Translations under genes and position numbers: made by a program | Assembly (NCBI GenBank): GCA_015654675.1 | Contig: JAATGM010000002.1 | Location: 62,001 to 126,000 of the forward strand | Length of the DNA stretch: 64,000 nucleotides | DNA from: Planctomycetota bacterium | Lineage (GTDB): Bacteria > Planctomycetota > Phycisphaerae > UBA1845 > UTPLA1 | Reading direction: 5' to 3' | The notes under the pieces: model-generated | What the model was told of the DNA's origin: nothing | The model's database searches: none | The model's input: the letters and a program-made list of their open reading frames with translations, nothing else | Part shown: positions 8,459-18,187 of the stretch, one piece after another | How the letters are laid out: each line of letters opens with the position of its first letter | How positions within the stretch are numbered: the first letter of the stretch is position 1

Positions 8459-10000
8459 ATGCGAGAGAAGCTTGGGCTTGGAATTCTCGTAGCTGCGTAC
8501 TGTGTCTGTTTCGTCTTGCAGGCGCCTGTATGGGGCCAGCAGCGACGACGTCCTGCAGCGCGACGGGCTGCCGCGCCAACGGCAACAACGAATGGTGGAT
8601 CGCGCAGCGCGACCATGGTCAGGACCGAGAAGGCGTATCCGACGGGTGACCGGTCGACGAGTGTCATTCTGGTCGAGCGTTTGACCCCAGCCGAGGTGCG
8701 TCGCTCGGATGGCATCGCATACGAAATTCGCGTCACGAACCTGACGCGGGCAAAGGTCAACGATGTGCAACTCTCGGAACAGTTTCCGGTGACCTTTCAC
8801 GTCGAGTCAACAATGCCGGAACCGGGCCGGCGCGAAGGGAACCGCGCGATCTGGCAGTATGAATCGCTGGGCCCCGGGGCAAGCGAGACGATTCGCGTGC
8901 GCGGTTCGACCGATCGCGAGGACGAATTGAACTGGTGCGCGACGGTCACGTTCAGCACCGTCGCGTGCGCAAGGACTCGGATCGTTGAGCCGGAGTTGAC
9001 GCTGGCGAAAACCGCGCCGGCCGAAGTGCTATTGTGCGACGACATACCGATTCGATTGCTCGTCACGAACAAGGGCTCGGGCGTCGCGCGGGGGGTGCAG
9101 GTGCTGGATGAATTACCGGCCGGCCTGGCTACGGCGAATGGCGAGACGCGGTTGACATTCGAGGCCGGCGACCTTTCGGCGGGCGAGGCGCGTGAGTTCG
9201 GCTTTGTAGTACGCGCGAGCCGGCCGGGCGAGTTTCGGAATACTGCCAGGGCGCGTGACGACGGAAACCTGACTGCGAGCGCCGAAGCGATGACGATCGT
9301 GCGTAAACCGGAACTTGAAGTGTCCAAGAAGGCGCCGCCGATGCGGTTCATCGGGCGACCGGCCGAGTTCGAGATTGTCGTCAAGAACGTCGGCGACGCG
9401 CCGGCGCGTGATGCAACACTGACGGATGTCATCCCGCCGGGGATTGAGTTTGTGCGCGCGGACGGGGCGGGACAGTTTTCGGGCGGCCGGGTGAATTGGC
9501 GGCTTGGCACGATTGGCCCGAGCGAGTCGCGAACGGTGCACGTGCAAGTCCACTGCGCGGACCGGGGCCTGGTTCAGAACACGGCGGTCGCGCGAGCATA
9601 TTGTGCGGAGGGGACGGCCAGCGCGAAGATGGAGATTCGGGGCATTCCGGCGATTCTGCTTGAAGTGGTCGACCTTGATGATCCGATCGAAGTCGGGGCG
9701 CAGGTTACGTACGAGATTGTCGTCACGAACCAGGGATCATCGGACGGGACGAATATCGAAGTGCAATGCACGCTGCCGCCCGAAGAGCGATTCGTCTCCG
9801 CAACGGGGCCGAGCCGGGCACGCGCCGACGGACAGTTGGTGACGTTTGATCGCGTGCCGGTGCTTCGTCCGAAGGCAAAGTTGACATATCACGTCATCGT
9901 GACGGGAATCCAGGCGGGAGACCTGCGATTTGGCGTTTCATTGAAAAGCGATCAGACGGATACACCCGTGACGGAGACCGAAAGCACACACGCATATTGA
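8459..10000 (+). CDS. Secreted DUF11-repeat protein, paralogue of the upstream lipoprotein
   Basis: A 513-residue exported protein with a Sec signal peptide (MREKLGLGILVAAYCVCFVL, then QAPVWGQ), then a basic Arg/Ala-rich linker and about four DUF11 repeats. It aligns by eye with the C-terminal two thirds of the 5993-8281 product: both have 'RFIGRPA', 'AILLEV.D.DDPIE', 'VVTNQGS' and end in TESTH plus an aromatic. It lacks a lipobox and has fewer cysteines (for example WCATV, VACART, VLLCDD, VHCAD, AYCAEG, VQCTL). The start at 8459 is preceded by GGGAGGAAC. It probably arose by duplication and may assemble with its lipidated neighbour on the cell surface. Confidence 0.82.
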   Translation: MREKLGLGILVAAYCVCFVLQAPVWGQQRRRPAARRAAAPTATTNGGSRSATMVRTEKAYPTGDRSTSVILVERLTPAEVRRSDGIAYEIRVTNLTRAKVNDVQLSEQFPVTFHVESTMPEPGRREGNRAIWQYESLGPGASETIRVRGSTDREDELNWCATVTFSTVACARTRIVEPELTLAKTAPAEVLLCDDIPIRLLVTNKGSGVARGVQVLDELPAGLATANGETRLTFEAGDLSAGEAREFGFVVRASRPGEFRNTARARDDGNLTASAEAMTIVRKPELEVSKKAPPMRFIGRPAEFEIVVKNVGDAPARDATLTDVIPPGIEFVRADGAGQFSGGRVNWRLGTIGPSESRTVHVQVHCADRGLVQNTAVARAYCAEGTASAKMEIRGIPAILLEVVDLDDPIEVGAQVTYEIVVTNQGSSDGTNIEVQCTLPPEERFVSATGPSRARADGQLVTFDRVPVLRPKAKLTYHVIVTGIQAGDLRFGVSLKSDQTDTPVTETESTHAY

Positions 10001-10027
10001 GCAAAGGGCTCGGGCTGACGAACCAGC

Positions 10028-11407
10028 TTAGAGAAGGGGAGCGGCGAGTCGAGCAAGGCCCTCGGCGAAGTCGCGCATGGGAGTCACGGGCGGCGTCCCG
10101 TTTTCGGATGCGGCGATGAGACGTTCGGCCCAGGCGCCCGCCGTTGCGACAACCGCGGGCGAGTATGCAAGCAGCATCACTTCGTAATCGAGGAACAAGC
10201 TGCGCAGGTCCATGTTGGCCGAGCCGATCATCGCGAGATCGTCGTCGGCGATAATGAGCTTGGCGTGGACCATGCCCGGCATGAATCGCAGAATTCGTCC
10301 GCCGGCGGCCTCGAGATCGCGGAGGTATTGTCCGCGGACCATGTCGGTTAGCGGATGATTTGAGCGATTGGGGACGATGACGCGAATGTCGATGCCGCGC
10401 CGGGCGGCGAGCACGAGTGCCTGGGCCAGCGACTCGTCGGGCACGAAGTACGGGGTTACGACCCAGAATCGGCGTTTGGCGGCGTAAATGGCTTGAATAA
10501 TGGCGTGGTAAAGCGGGTCGCCGAGAACATCGGGACCACTTGGGATGACCTGGAGGACGGCGTCGCCCGCGACGGCAGGGGGGGCCGCTGGATCGGCTTG
10601 TGGCAGCTTCTCACCGGATGCGAACTCCCAATCGGCGCGGAAGATCTGGTCGTAGGTGACCACGGCCGGCCCCTGCACGACGAATGCGAGATCGCGCCAG
10701 CGGGTCGCGAGGGGCGTTGGCCCCATGTATTCCTCGGCGATATTCATGCCGCCGGCGATGGCGCGAGTCGCGTCGGCGACGACGATCTTGCGGTGGTTGC
10801 GGAGGTTGGTGCGGCCGCGCAGCGGGCGATGGATGACGGGCATGAAATAGGCGATCCGCCCGCCGGCCGCGGTGAGCGGTTCGAGGAAACGGCGCGACGT
10901 GTGCATTGAACCGACGGCATCAAGCAGAAGCCGGACCTGGATTCCCTTCGCGGCGCGGCGCGCGAGTCGCTTGAGGACTTCGGTGCCGACCGCATCCGGG
11001 TGGAGGATGAACATGCCGATGTGGAGCGAACGCCGCGCCGACTCGATCTGGTCGATGAGTTTTTGATAGGCCTCCTCGCCCGATTCGCACAAGTGGAATG
11101 CGTGGCCGCCGGCAGCCGGTGGAATGCCGTAGGAACGAGTGAGCTGCTCGACGGCTGAATTGGTAGCCAGCGGCGTGGTCGAGCTGGCGAGAGCGACGGC
11201 ATGCTTACGCCCGGCGAGGCGGCGCGATTTGCGACCGCCCAGCGCCCAGTAGAGGGGAACGCCGAGGTAGGGGATGAGGATAATGATCAGCAGCCATGCA
11301 ATCGTTCCGGACGGCGCGCGTCGTTGCCGCACGACGTGAGGGATAATGACGACGATGAGCACGACACCAAAGACGAGATAGAGGTGCGCTGCGACAACGT
11401 AGAGCAT
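10028..11407 (-). CDS. cls: Cardiolipin synthase-like phospholipase D family protein
   Basis: Integral membrane phospholipase D-superfamily enzyme of 459 residues, the normal length for bacterial cardiolipin synthases, which condense two phosphatidylglycerols (or PG with PE) into cardiolipin. Two N-terminal TM helices (about residues 5-25 and 35-55) are followed by two PLD domains, each with an HKD motif: His205 in NHRKIVVAD and His381 in VHAKLIIAD, both followed by the expected Gly/Ser-Asn segments (GGMN, GSANMDLRS). It is convergent with the DUF11 gene across 27 bp and followed upstream by an unrelated nuclease gene. The exact phospholipid substrates cannot be decided from sequence. Confidence 0.9.
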   Translation of the reverse strand: MLYVVAAHLYLVFGVVLIVVIIPHVVRQRRAPSGTIAWLLIIILIPYLGVPLYWALGGRKSRRLAGRKHAVALASSTTPLATNSAVEQLTRSYGIPPAAGGHAFHLCESGEEAYQKLIDQIESARRSLHIGMFILHPDAVGTEVLKRLARRAAKGIQVRLLLDAVGSMHTSRRFLEPLTAAGGRIAYFMPVIHRPLRGRTNLRNHRKIVVADATRAIAGGMNIAEEYMGPTPLATRWRDLAFVVQGPAVVTYDQIFRADWEFASGEKLPQADPAAPPAVAGDAVLQVIPSGPDVLGDPLYHAIIQAIYAAKRRFWVVTPYFVPDESLAQALVLAARRGIDIRVIVPNRSNHPLTDMVRGQYLRDLEAAGGRILRFMPGMVHAKLIIADDDLAMIGSANMDLRSLFLDYEVMLLAYSPAVVATAGAWAERLIAASENGTPPVTPMRDFAEGLARLAAPLL

Positions 11408-11502
11408 TGGCGAACGGTCCGATGCCGGCGCAGGCGGGCGAACGCCGGATGAGCGTTGCCGATCGCCGCGCTGGGGATTCTAACGGATGGCGAGAGCGGG
11501 TG

Positions 11503-14484
11503 TTATGCACCCAGAAGGGCGGTTGCGAACGCGCTGATGTCGGCCGGCGTGACGCTGGAGCTGTTGTTCATGTCGGCGCAACCGCAGTTCGAGGCGTTCA
11601 CGTTCAGCAGGCAGTTGAGGAAGCCCTGGACGTCGGCGCCATTGACCAGCGTGTCCTGATTGATGTCACCGAGCAGTGAACAAGTCGGGACGACGACGCC
11701 GGTCAGCGTGAGGACGAGATTAGCGCCGGGCGTTGCGCCGGCGATGTTTTCGTCGGAGGTGGCGATTGTCCAGGTTGCCGACCAGGGGCCAACCGTTGCA
11801 GTGTCGAACGAGGCAACGAGGGCGACATTTGAGCCGGCCGGAAGATTCGTGAATGGTGCAAAATTTGTATAGAGCCGGGCCGTATCGCCCGCGCCATTGA
11901 TCGAGTCACCGTCGAGCCGAGCCGTGAAGCCGACGGTCTGAGTCAGGTTGTTGATGGTGAACGGCTGTGTGACGATTCCGCTGCCGGCAGGCACGCTGCC
12001 GAAATCGATGGTGAGGGAGTTTTGATCAGCCGGAGTCGTGAATGACGCGTTGGAGTGATCGTCGACGTTCAAGGAGACGTTAATGGTGTCGTTTCCATCA
12101 GCGGATCCCTGTCCGGATGCAGCGGAAGTCAGGTCGGTGTTGTCGATCAGGATCGAACCGGACTTCAGCCCCGCCGTTGCGGTCGAGGTGGAGAGCCCGG
12201 CGCTGATGTTCCGGGACTGACTGCCGGCGGAAAATGATTGTCGGGGCCCGGCTGATGGTGACGTGGCGGCACCGCCGGCGAGCACGTTAAAGGTGGTTGG
12301 GTTCGCGCCGGATTTTGTCAAAACAACGATCTGGGGCGATGGGACGGTTGCATTCACGATGACCGCACCGAGGTCGACGTTCGCGTTTGACGCGCCATCA
12401 GGCGGGGCTGAGGCGCTGACGTAGAGCTTCGAATCGTTGGGGGTGGAACCCCAGATGGTCCAGACGAATTCGGGATGGTCGATAAACGGATTGCGGTTGC
12501 CCTGGTTGTAACTCGGATTGGCGACGTTGCTAAAGACGACATAATTTCGGCGGCGCTCGGTTTCACTGACCGGGTCCGCGTAGTGGAACTCGATGAGTTT
12601 GGCGAGGTCGCCCATCTGACTTCCCGATGGGAATCCGTTGACCAGCGTGAGGTCGGTGGTATTCGGCTCGCCGCCGTCATAGCGGGTGTCCATGTAGAAC
12701 ATCGAGCGGGCCGCATCGCCGCGAACGGGCGCGCCGTGGTCCGGATCCCAATAGCCGCTGCTGGTGCCGTAGGGCTGGTCACCGCGGGTCGAGTTCAATG
12801 ACGGATTGCATGGTCGAAGATTGAAGAGATCGCTGTAATCGGGGCCGCCATCGTTCAGGCCGCGGGCGTTGGGCCACTGATGTTCCCGATTCCAGGTAAT
12901 ACCGGCGTCCCAGGGCTTGGGGACTGAGATGCCCGTATACATCAGGATCAGGTTGGAGGCATTATTGGGATCGATATCGGTGATCTGGAGGGCGGTGCGG
13001 GCGGCGTCATAGCTGCGGACGTGGTGTGACGTCGAAGTCATGAATCCGTTCCAGTAGTCCTTCGAAATGATGTTGTGTAACTGGGCCTTAAGGGTGGCTC
13101 CCGTTCCGGTCGCGGTGAGGTAGTAATCCGGGGGCGGGTCGAACAGGCCGTTCGTCGGGGGGCAGGTTGTGAGCGTGAGTGGGACGGTGCTGCTGCCTTC
13201 CGGAGCCGTGATAGCCAGTTGAAAATCAATTGAATTACCGCAGACGTGGGCGGGGCTGACGTTGATGACGAACGGGAGCGAATTGCTTCCGGCCTGGCCG
13301 ATCAGCAGATTCGGAAAGGCGCGGGTCGCAGTCGTGACCGTGGCGGTGGCGGTGAGTGACGTCAGCGTGCCGCTGATCGACGTTGCATCGGCGGTTCCGT
13401 TATTCGTGATTTCGAAAGTCAGCTGAATTCCATTTTCACCAGGATCGATAAAGCCGTTTCCGTTTCCGGCAGTGTCGTTGATCGAATTGTTACCCGTTGC
13501 CGCGAATGACGCGGTCGGCGAGCCGATGACGTTGAACGATGAACTCGTTGCAGTTCCTCCGGCGCCGCTGGTTCCGGTTGCCGTGGCGGTGAAGGTACCG
13601 GCTGTATCCATATCGATGTCAACGGACCCGGTGGTGTCGGGCGCGTTGATGATTACGGACGCGGTCGGGAATGCGCCGCTGCTCACGTTGACGGTCGCGG
13701 ATGTTGCAGGCGGGGCACTCAGCGTGACGGTCGCTGTTGCCGTGTCGCCAAGGTTGTAACTTGGGCCACCAGAAAGCGTGAGGCCGGTGACGAGCACGCC
13801 GCCGATGGAGGTGATATTGAGATTGTCGATCGCGAAACCGGAGCTATTGCCGGCTCCGGAGCCGCGCCAGACAGCCCAGCGGATTTGGACGACGGGCTGA
13901 TTTTCCGCGGCCGCGGGAAGCGTGATGTTTGCAGCGGTGACGTCGCCCACCGTGCCGGCAGTCTGAACGTACGGATTGCCAGTTCCCGTGAGGGTGGTCC
14001 ACGCGCCGGACGTTCCGACGCGATATTGGCAGACGGCGCCCACGGCTCGGGTGTTGGCCACCGCGTTAATCAGGTCATAGGCGAGGACGACATTTGTCTG
14101 GCCGCTCGTATTGATTGCGAGGGCGAGTTGGTCGACGCCGTTCGCGGTGTTGCTGCTAGTGAGGATTCCGAAGCGGGCGTTTGACGCGACTGCATAACCG
14201 TAGGCACCGCCGGTTCCACCGTTGCCGGGAGTTGACGTAAGAAGCGAGGCAACGTCGCCCGTGGGAGCCGAGGCCTCGGCGAGCGCTTGGGTGGTGACGC
14301 TGGCACCGCTCAGTCCGTTCCATGCGGCGAAGCCGGCTGGAATCGCGCTGAAGCTGGTTGTTCCCCAATTCTGGCTGACCGGGAGCGTCAAGGCGGTTGG
14401 GTTCGTTTGAGCGACTGCCAACGAAATGAACTGCGTCGTGACCGAAATCGCGACGAAGAATGACGACCGAGCCCGGATTCCCAT
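11503..14484 (-). CDS. Secreted endonuclease I-family nuclease with dockerin-like C-terminus
   Basis: A 993-residue exported protein. Signal peptide (MGIRARSSFFVAISVTTQFI, cleaved near AVA), then Thr/Ser/Gly-rich beta-sandwich repeats to about residue 445. The EndoI domain (PF04231 type) spans about 455-690, with the catalytic histidine region WNREHQWP (His535), SDLFNLRPC and STRGDQPYG. This family cuts DNA or RNA non-specifically. Another beta-rich region follows, and the last 60 residues are a paired dockerin-like module (GDINQDTLVNGADV, then CADMNNSSSVTPADI) ending in TALLGA. The likely role is extracellular or surface-anchored nucleic acid degradation. The tail resembles those of three other secreted proteins in this window. 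Confidence 0.85.
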   Translation of the reverse strand: MGIRARSSFFVAISVTTQFISLAVAQTNPTALTLPVSQNWGTTSFSAIPAGFAAWNGLSGASVTTQALAEASAPTGDVASLLTSTPGNGGTGGAYGYAVASNARFGILTSSNTANGVDQLALAINTSGQTNVVLAYDLINAVANTRAVGAVCQYRVGTSGAWTTLTGTGNPYVQTAGTVGDVTAANITLPAAAENQPVVQIRWAVWRGSGAGNSSGFAIDNLNITSIGGVLVTGLTLSGGPSYNLGDTATATVTLSAPPATSATVNVSSGAFPTASVIINAPDTTGSVDIDMDTAGTFTATATGTSGAGGTATSSSFNVIGSPTASFAATGNNSINDTAGNGNGFIDPGENGIQLTFEITNNGTADATSISGTLTSLTATATVTTATRAFPNLLIGQAGSNSLPFVINVSPAHVCGNSIDFQLAITAPEGSSTVPLTLTTCPPTNGLFDPPPDYYLTATGTGATLKAQLHNIISKDYWNGFMTSTSHHVRSYDAARTALQITDIDPNNASNLILMYTGISVPKPWDAGITWNREHQWPNARGLNDGGPDYSDLFNLRPCNPSLNSTRGDQPYGTSSGYWDPDHGAPVRGDAARSMFYMDTRYDGGEPNTTDLTLVNGFPSGSQMGDLAKLIEFHYADPVSETERRRNYVVFSNVANPSYNQGNRNPFIDHPEFVWTIWGSTPNDSKLYVSASAPPDGASNANVDLGAVIVNATVPSPQIVVLTKSGANPTTFNVLAGGAATSPSAGPRQSFSAGSQSRNISAGLSTSTATAGLKSGSILIDNTDLTSAASGQGSADGNDTINVSLNVDDHSNASFTTPADQNSLTIDFGSVPAGSGIVTQPFTINNLTQTVGFTARLDGDSINGAGDTARLYTNFAPFTNLPAGSNVALVASFDTATVGPWSATWTIATSDENIAGATPGANLVLTLTGVVVPTCSLLGDINQDTLVNGADVQGFLNCLLNVNASNCGCADMNNSSSVTPADISAFATALLGA

Positions 14485-14616
14485 CGAAATTACCCTCGAT
14501 CCCCAGCCCCAAAACGAAACGTTTACCGCAAGGCGCGGCGCGGACCATGCGAAGACAGGGACACCCTGCTCGACCGCCGACCGTTCATTCTATGCGGTTT
14601 CGGGTTGTCGACCCAA

Positions 14617-14634
14617 GCGTTTGGGCGCAAACGC
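14617..14634 (-). other. Small hairpin downstream of tricorn gene
   Basis: GCGTTTG and CAAACGC form a 7-bp stem around a GGCG loop, about 90 bases past the tricorn stop codon on the minus strand. No U-tract follows, so a role in termination is only possible. The rest of 14485-14721 holds nothing recognisable. Confidence 0.25.
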
Positions 14635-14721
14635 CCGCTAATTCGCGGTTAAACCCTGGCAAAGGTCAGGATAGCTGCTCTCGCGCTATGCTCAATCCGG
14701 ACAATGAGTTGTGTATTTGGG

Positions 14722-17700
14722 CTAGCGATCCTCCGGTCGGACACCCATGCCGCTTCTGTCGGGATACGCCGGCTTCTTGGGTGCGACATACGGATGGGAT
14801 TCAAGTTCGCCCATGATTTCCTTGATCGCGGCGTCGAGCTGCGGATCGCCGCCGTTGGTCATCAGGGCGGGGTCATCGATGACTTCGATATCGGGATCGA
14901 CACCGTGGCCTTCGATGCCCCACGTGCCGTTTTTCTTGTAGAAGCCAAACGTGGGGACAGTGGTATTGCCGCCATCGATCAGGGCCGGGTTGCCCGAGAT
15001 ACCGACCAGGCCGCCCCAGGTTCGCATGCCGATCAGTTTGCCGATTCCGAATTGGCGGAAGTAAGCAGGGAAGGCGTCGCCGCCGGAGCCCGCGAGTCCG
15101 TTGATGAGCATGCACTTCGGACCGGGGTGGCTGTCGGGCGGCCACGGCCAGTCCTTACCGTCGCGGCGGGCCCAGTAGTTGGTAATCGGTCGATTCAAGA
15201 GCTCGATGAAGCGGGTTGGGATTTGGCCGCCGCCGTTCCAACGCTCGTCGATGATGAGGGCGGGCTTGTCGAGCTGGCCGTAGAACTGGCGGAAGAGGTC
15301 GTTCTGGCCGGGTACGCCGGTGTTTTGGACGTAAATGTAGCCGGCCTTGCCGCCGGTTTTTTCGGCGACTTTGGCGCGGTTGCGCTCGATCCAGGCGCGG
15401 AAGCGAAGATCGGTTTCATTGCTGAGCGGCTCGACAACTACGTCGCGTGAATCTTTGTCGATGGTCGGCTTTGCGCTGACGGTCAGCGTGACTGGCTTCC
15501 CGGCGAGGCCTTGAAAGGCGGCCCAGGGGTCTTTCTTTGTGTCGATTGGGACGCCGTTCACGGCGAGCAGGTAGTCGCCCACTTTAACGTCGACTCCCGG
15601 CTGGCTCAGAGGTCCGCGGGCGTCGATGTCCCAGGCGCCGCCTTCAAAGATACGGGCGATCCGATAGGCGCCGTGATCCAATTCATAATCTGCGCCGAGG
15701 AGGCCAACCGAGACCGTCGGGGTCTCTTCGGCTTCACTACCGGTGCGGTAGTATGCGTGCCCGACGTTCAGTTCGGAGATTAGCTCGGAGATTACGTAGC
15801 TCACGTCCTCCCGGCTGGCACAGTCCGCCAGCATTTTCGCGTAACGTTCCTTCATGGCGGGCCAGTCCACGCCGTGCATGTTCGGGTCGTAGAAAAAGTC
15901 GCGCTGTGTGCGCCATGCGTCGGTGAATACTTCTTTCCATTCTTCGCGCGGATCGACCAGCACGTTCATGCCGGCGAGCGACATGGGCCTTTCAAACTTC
16001 TGGTCGGCGGCTGCATCGACAATCGCGTACTTGTCGTCTTTCTTGACCATCAGTTTCTTGCCGTCGGCCGACATGACAAACTGGACGTTTCCAGCGATAA
16101 CTGTTTTTTCTTCGCGCTTTCCGTCCTTGTCCTCTTCGAGGTCGAAGATCTCGATGGTCTGATCACCATCGACTCCCTGGGGGAGTCCGCGGACGTAGAT
16201 TAGTTTCCCTTCGTGGTTGACGGCGAGGTTGCCAAAGACTCCCTTCTTGACGGGTATCGCGATGGCACGACGTTCGAAGCCGTCCAGATCGAGCACGATG
16301 GGCTTTTTCTCCGCCGGCTGCGAGGCCGCTGTGGTGGTCGCGGACTGGCTGGTGGACGCCTTGGCGTCCTTGTCGGCCGGTTGCGAGGCGGGCTGACTGG
16401 TGGGCTCCTCGTCGCTCTTGGCCGCGAACGGCGACTTCATGTCCTTGCGAAGCGGAACGGCGAGGAGCTTGCCGGTGCCGGCATAGATAAACGTCGTGCC
16501 AAGATCTTCGTACGTTGGAGTATTGAAATCGCGATTGCTGACGAAGAAGAGGTAGTCACCCTTACGATCAAAGGTCGGCAACTGGTCGTTGAACATGCCG
16601 CTGGTGACCTGCTGGGTCTTGTCCTTCGCGACGTCGTAGAGCCAGATTGACGACTGACGATTATCGCCGGCCTTTGCATAGGCGATCCAATTCGAATCGG
16701 ATGACCAGTTGAGGCGGGGTTGATTGGCCCACGGGTCGGTATCAAATTTCTTCGCATCGCCTTTTTCGACGTAGCAGACCCAGAGCTCACCGGCCTTATT
16801 CGTGAAACCGATGCGCTTCGAGTCGGGCGACCAGGTCGGGGCGTACCAATAGGTTTTGTTGCCGCGCGTGAGCTGCTTTGGCTCGCCTTTGGCGTCGGCC
16901 GAGGCGACATATAGCTCGTATTCGCCGGTGGCATCGGAGAAGTAGGCGATGGACTTGCCGTCGGGGCTCCAGGATGGATCGCGCTCGGCGACGCCACTGG
17001 TCCGCGTGAGATTTCGCGGCGAGCCCTTGGTGGCCGGCACGGTCCAGATATCACCGCGGGCTTCGAAGATGCCGCGCTTGCCGGTCGACGAAACATCGAA
17101 TGAGGAAACGAGCTTGCTGGCGTCAAAGGTTCGCGGGCGGAGCTTGGGGCGATCGCCGGGGATGGTCACCGGGACCGACTTTGCGACCTTGGTTGTGAGA
17201 TCCAGCAAGTAGAGCTCGGGGCCCATCTGAAAGACGATCTCGCCCTTTCCATCCGGGCCGGGGCCGATGGCCGGCCACTTCACGTCATAGTCCTTATAGG
17301 AAGTGACCTGTTCTCGTTTTTCGTTCGTCGTGTCGTACGACCAAATATTGAGGCGGTGCTCAGGGCCGGCGTCGCTGAGGTAATAGATTGTCTGGCCATT
17401 CCACATGGGCAGGGTGTCGGTGCCCTCCCAGGTGGTGATGCGTTTTGATTTGCCGTCCACGAGCGAATAGAGCCAGATGTCGGTGGCCATTCCGCCGCGG
17501 TATCGCTTCCAGGTTCGGAAGTCGGCCGTGTGGGGGGTGTAGGCGAGCCACTTGCCGTCCGGGCTGATCGCCCCGGCTGCGCCATAGGGGACGGGCAGCT
17601 TTTGGGGGAGCCCGCCGGTCGGCGGGACGGTATAGAGCTGAGTCTGCCGGCGAAGACCGGCTTGTGCATTTGAGTAAAAGAGGAGATTTCCGTCCGGTGT

Positions 17701-18060
17701 CCAGTCGCATAGCACGTCAACATCCGGGTGATGGGTGACGCGGGTCGGGACGCCGCCTTCCGCGGAGACGACGTAAATGTCGGAATTGCCATCGTAGTTG
17801 CCGACGAAGGCCAGCCGTGATCCGTCGGCGTTGAAGCGCGGGAACAGCTCTGGTCCCGGCGGGCTCGCAAGCGGGATGGCTGTTCCACCATCGCGGGGGA
17901 CAAGCCAGATATCATTTCCGTAAACAAATGCGATGTGGGTCTTGCTGACGTCGGGGTAGCGGAGCATGCCTGCATGCGGAGTGACGTCGGCAGAGGCGGA
18001 GAGGCATGAGGAAAATGCGATGAGTCCGAGAGTTAGGATCGAGCTTCGATTGTGCGACAT
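14722..18060 (-). CDS. Exported tricorn-like protease
   Basis: A 1112-residue tricorn protease homologue. Tricorn releases small peptides downstream of larger proteases. An N-terminal signal peptide (MSHNRSSILTLGLIAFSSCL, SASA) points to a periplasmic enzyme. Two beta-propeller regions with WD/TolB-like strands (for example PSWSPDGKSIAYFSD, PTWSPDSKRIGFTN) cover about residues 30-680. They are interrupted near residues 540-575 by a low-complexity Ser/Gln/Pro/Ala/Lys/Thr linker. The C-terminal part has the PDZ-like domain (VGDYLLAVNGVPI) and the S41-type protease domain with His768 in LNVGHAYY and catalytic Ser992 in GLAGSGGDAFPAYFRQ. The length and domain order fit the family. The mechanosensitive channel gene lies upstream on the same strand across 127 bp. 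Confidence 0.9.
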   Translation of the reverse strand: MSHNRSSILTLGLIAFSSCLSASADVTPHAGMLRYPDVSKTHIAFVYGNDIWLVPRDGGTAIPLASPPGPELFPRFNADGSRLAFVGNYDGNSDIYVVSAEGGVPTRVTHHPDVDVLCDWTPDGNLLFYSNAQAGLRRQTQLYTVPPTGGLPQKLPVPYGAAGAISPDGKWLAYTPHTADFRTWKRYRGGMATDIWLYSLVDGKSKRITTWEGTDTLPMWNGQTIYYLSDAGPEHRLNIWSYDTTNEKREQVTSYKDYDVKWPAIGPGPDGKGEIVFQMGPELYLLDLTTKVAKSVPVTIPGDRPKLRPRTFDASKLVSSFDVSSTGKRGIFEARGDIWTVPATKGSPRNLTRTSGVAERDPSWSPDGKSIAYFSDATGEYELYVASADAKGEPKQLTRGNKTYWYAPTWSPDSKRIGFTNKAGELWVCYVEKGDAKKFDTDPWANQPRLNWSSDSNWIAYAKAGDNRQSSIWLYDVAKDKTQQVTSGMFNDQLPTFDRKGDYLFFVSNRDFNTPTYEDLGTTFIYAGTGKLLAVPLRKDMKSPFAAKSDEEPTSQPASQPADKDAKASTSQSATTTAASQPAEKKPIVLDLDGFERRAIAIPVKKGVFGNLAVNHEGKLIYVRGLPQGVDGDQTIEIFDLEEDKDGKREEKTVIAGNVQFVMSADGKKLMVKKDDKYAIVDAAADQKFERPMSLAGMNVLVDPREEWKEVFTDAWRTQRDFFYDPNMHGVDWPAMKERYAKMLADCASREDVSYVISELISELNVGHAYYRTGSEAEETPTVSVGLLGADYELDHGAYRIARIFEGGAWDIDARGPLSQPGVDVKVGDYLLAVNGVPIDTKKDPWAAFQGLAGKPVTLTVSAKPTIDKDSRDVVVEPLSNETDLRFRAWIERNRAKVAEKTGGKAGYIYVQNTGVPGQNDLFRQFYGQLDKPALIIDERWNGGGQIPTRFIELLNRPITNYWARRDGKDWPWPPDSHPGPKCMLINGLAGSGGDAFPAYFRQFGIGKLIGMRTWGGLVGISGNPALIDGGNTTVPTFGFYKKNGTWGIEGHGVDPDIEVIDDPALMTNGGDPQLDAAIKEIMGELESHPYVAPKKPAYPDRSGMGVRPEDR

Positions 18061-18187
18061 TTCGCCTCCAACGACTTGCGAATCATGAACCTGCGGGCAG
18101 ACCGCAACGTGCGGCCCTACGGCTAACGGATTCGCGCGAAGATATTAACGCATGCGGAGCGAGAATTCGCATTGCGCGGCAAAGGCG

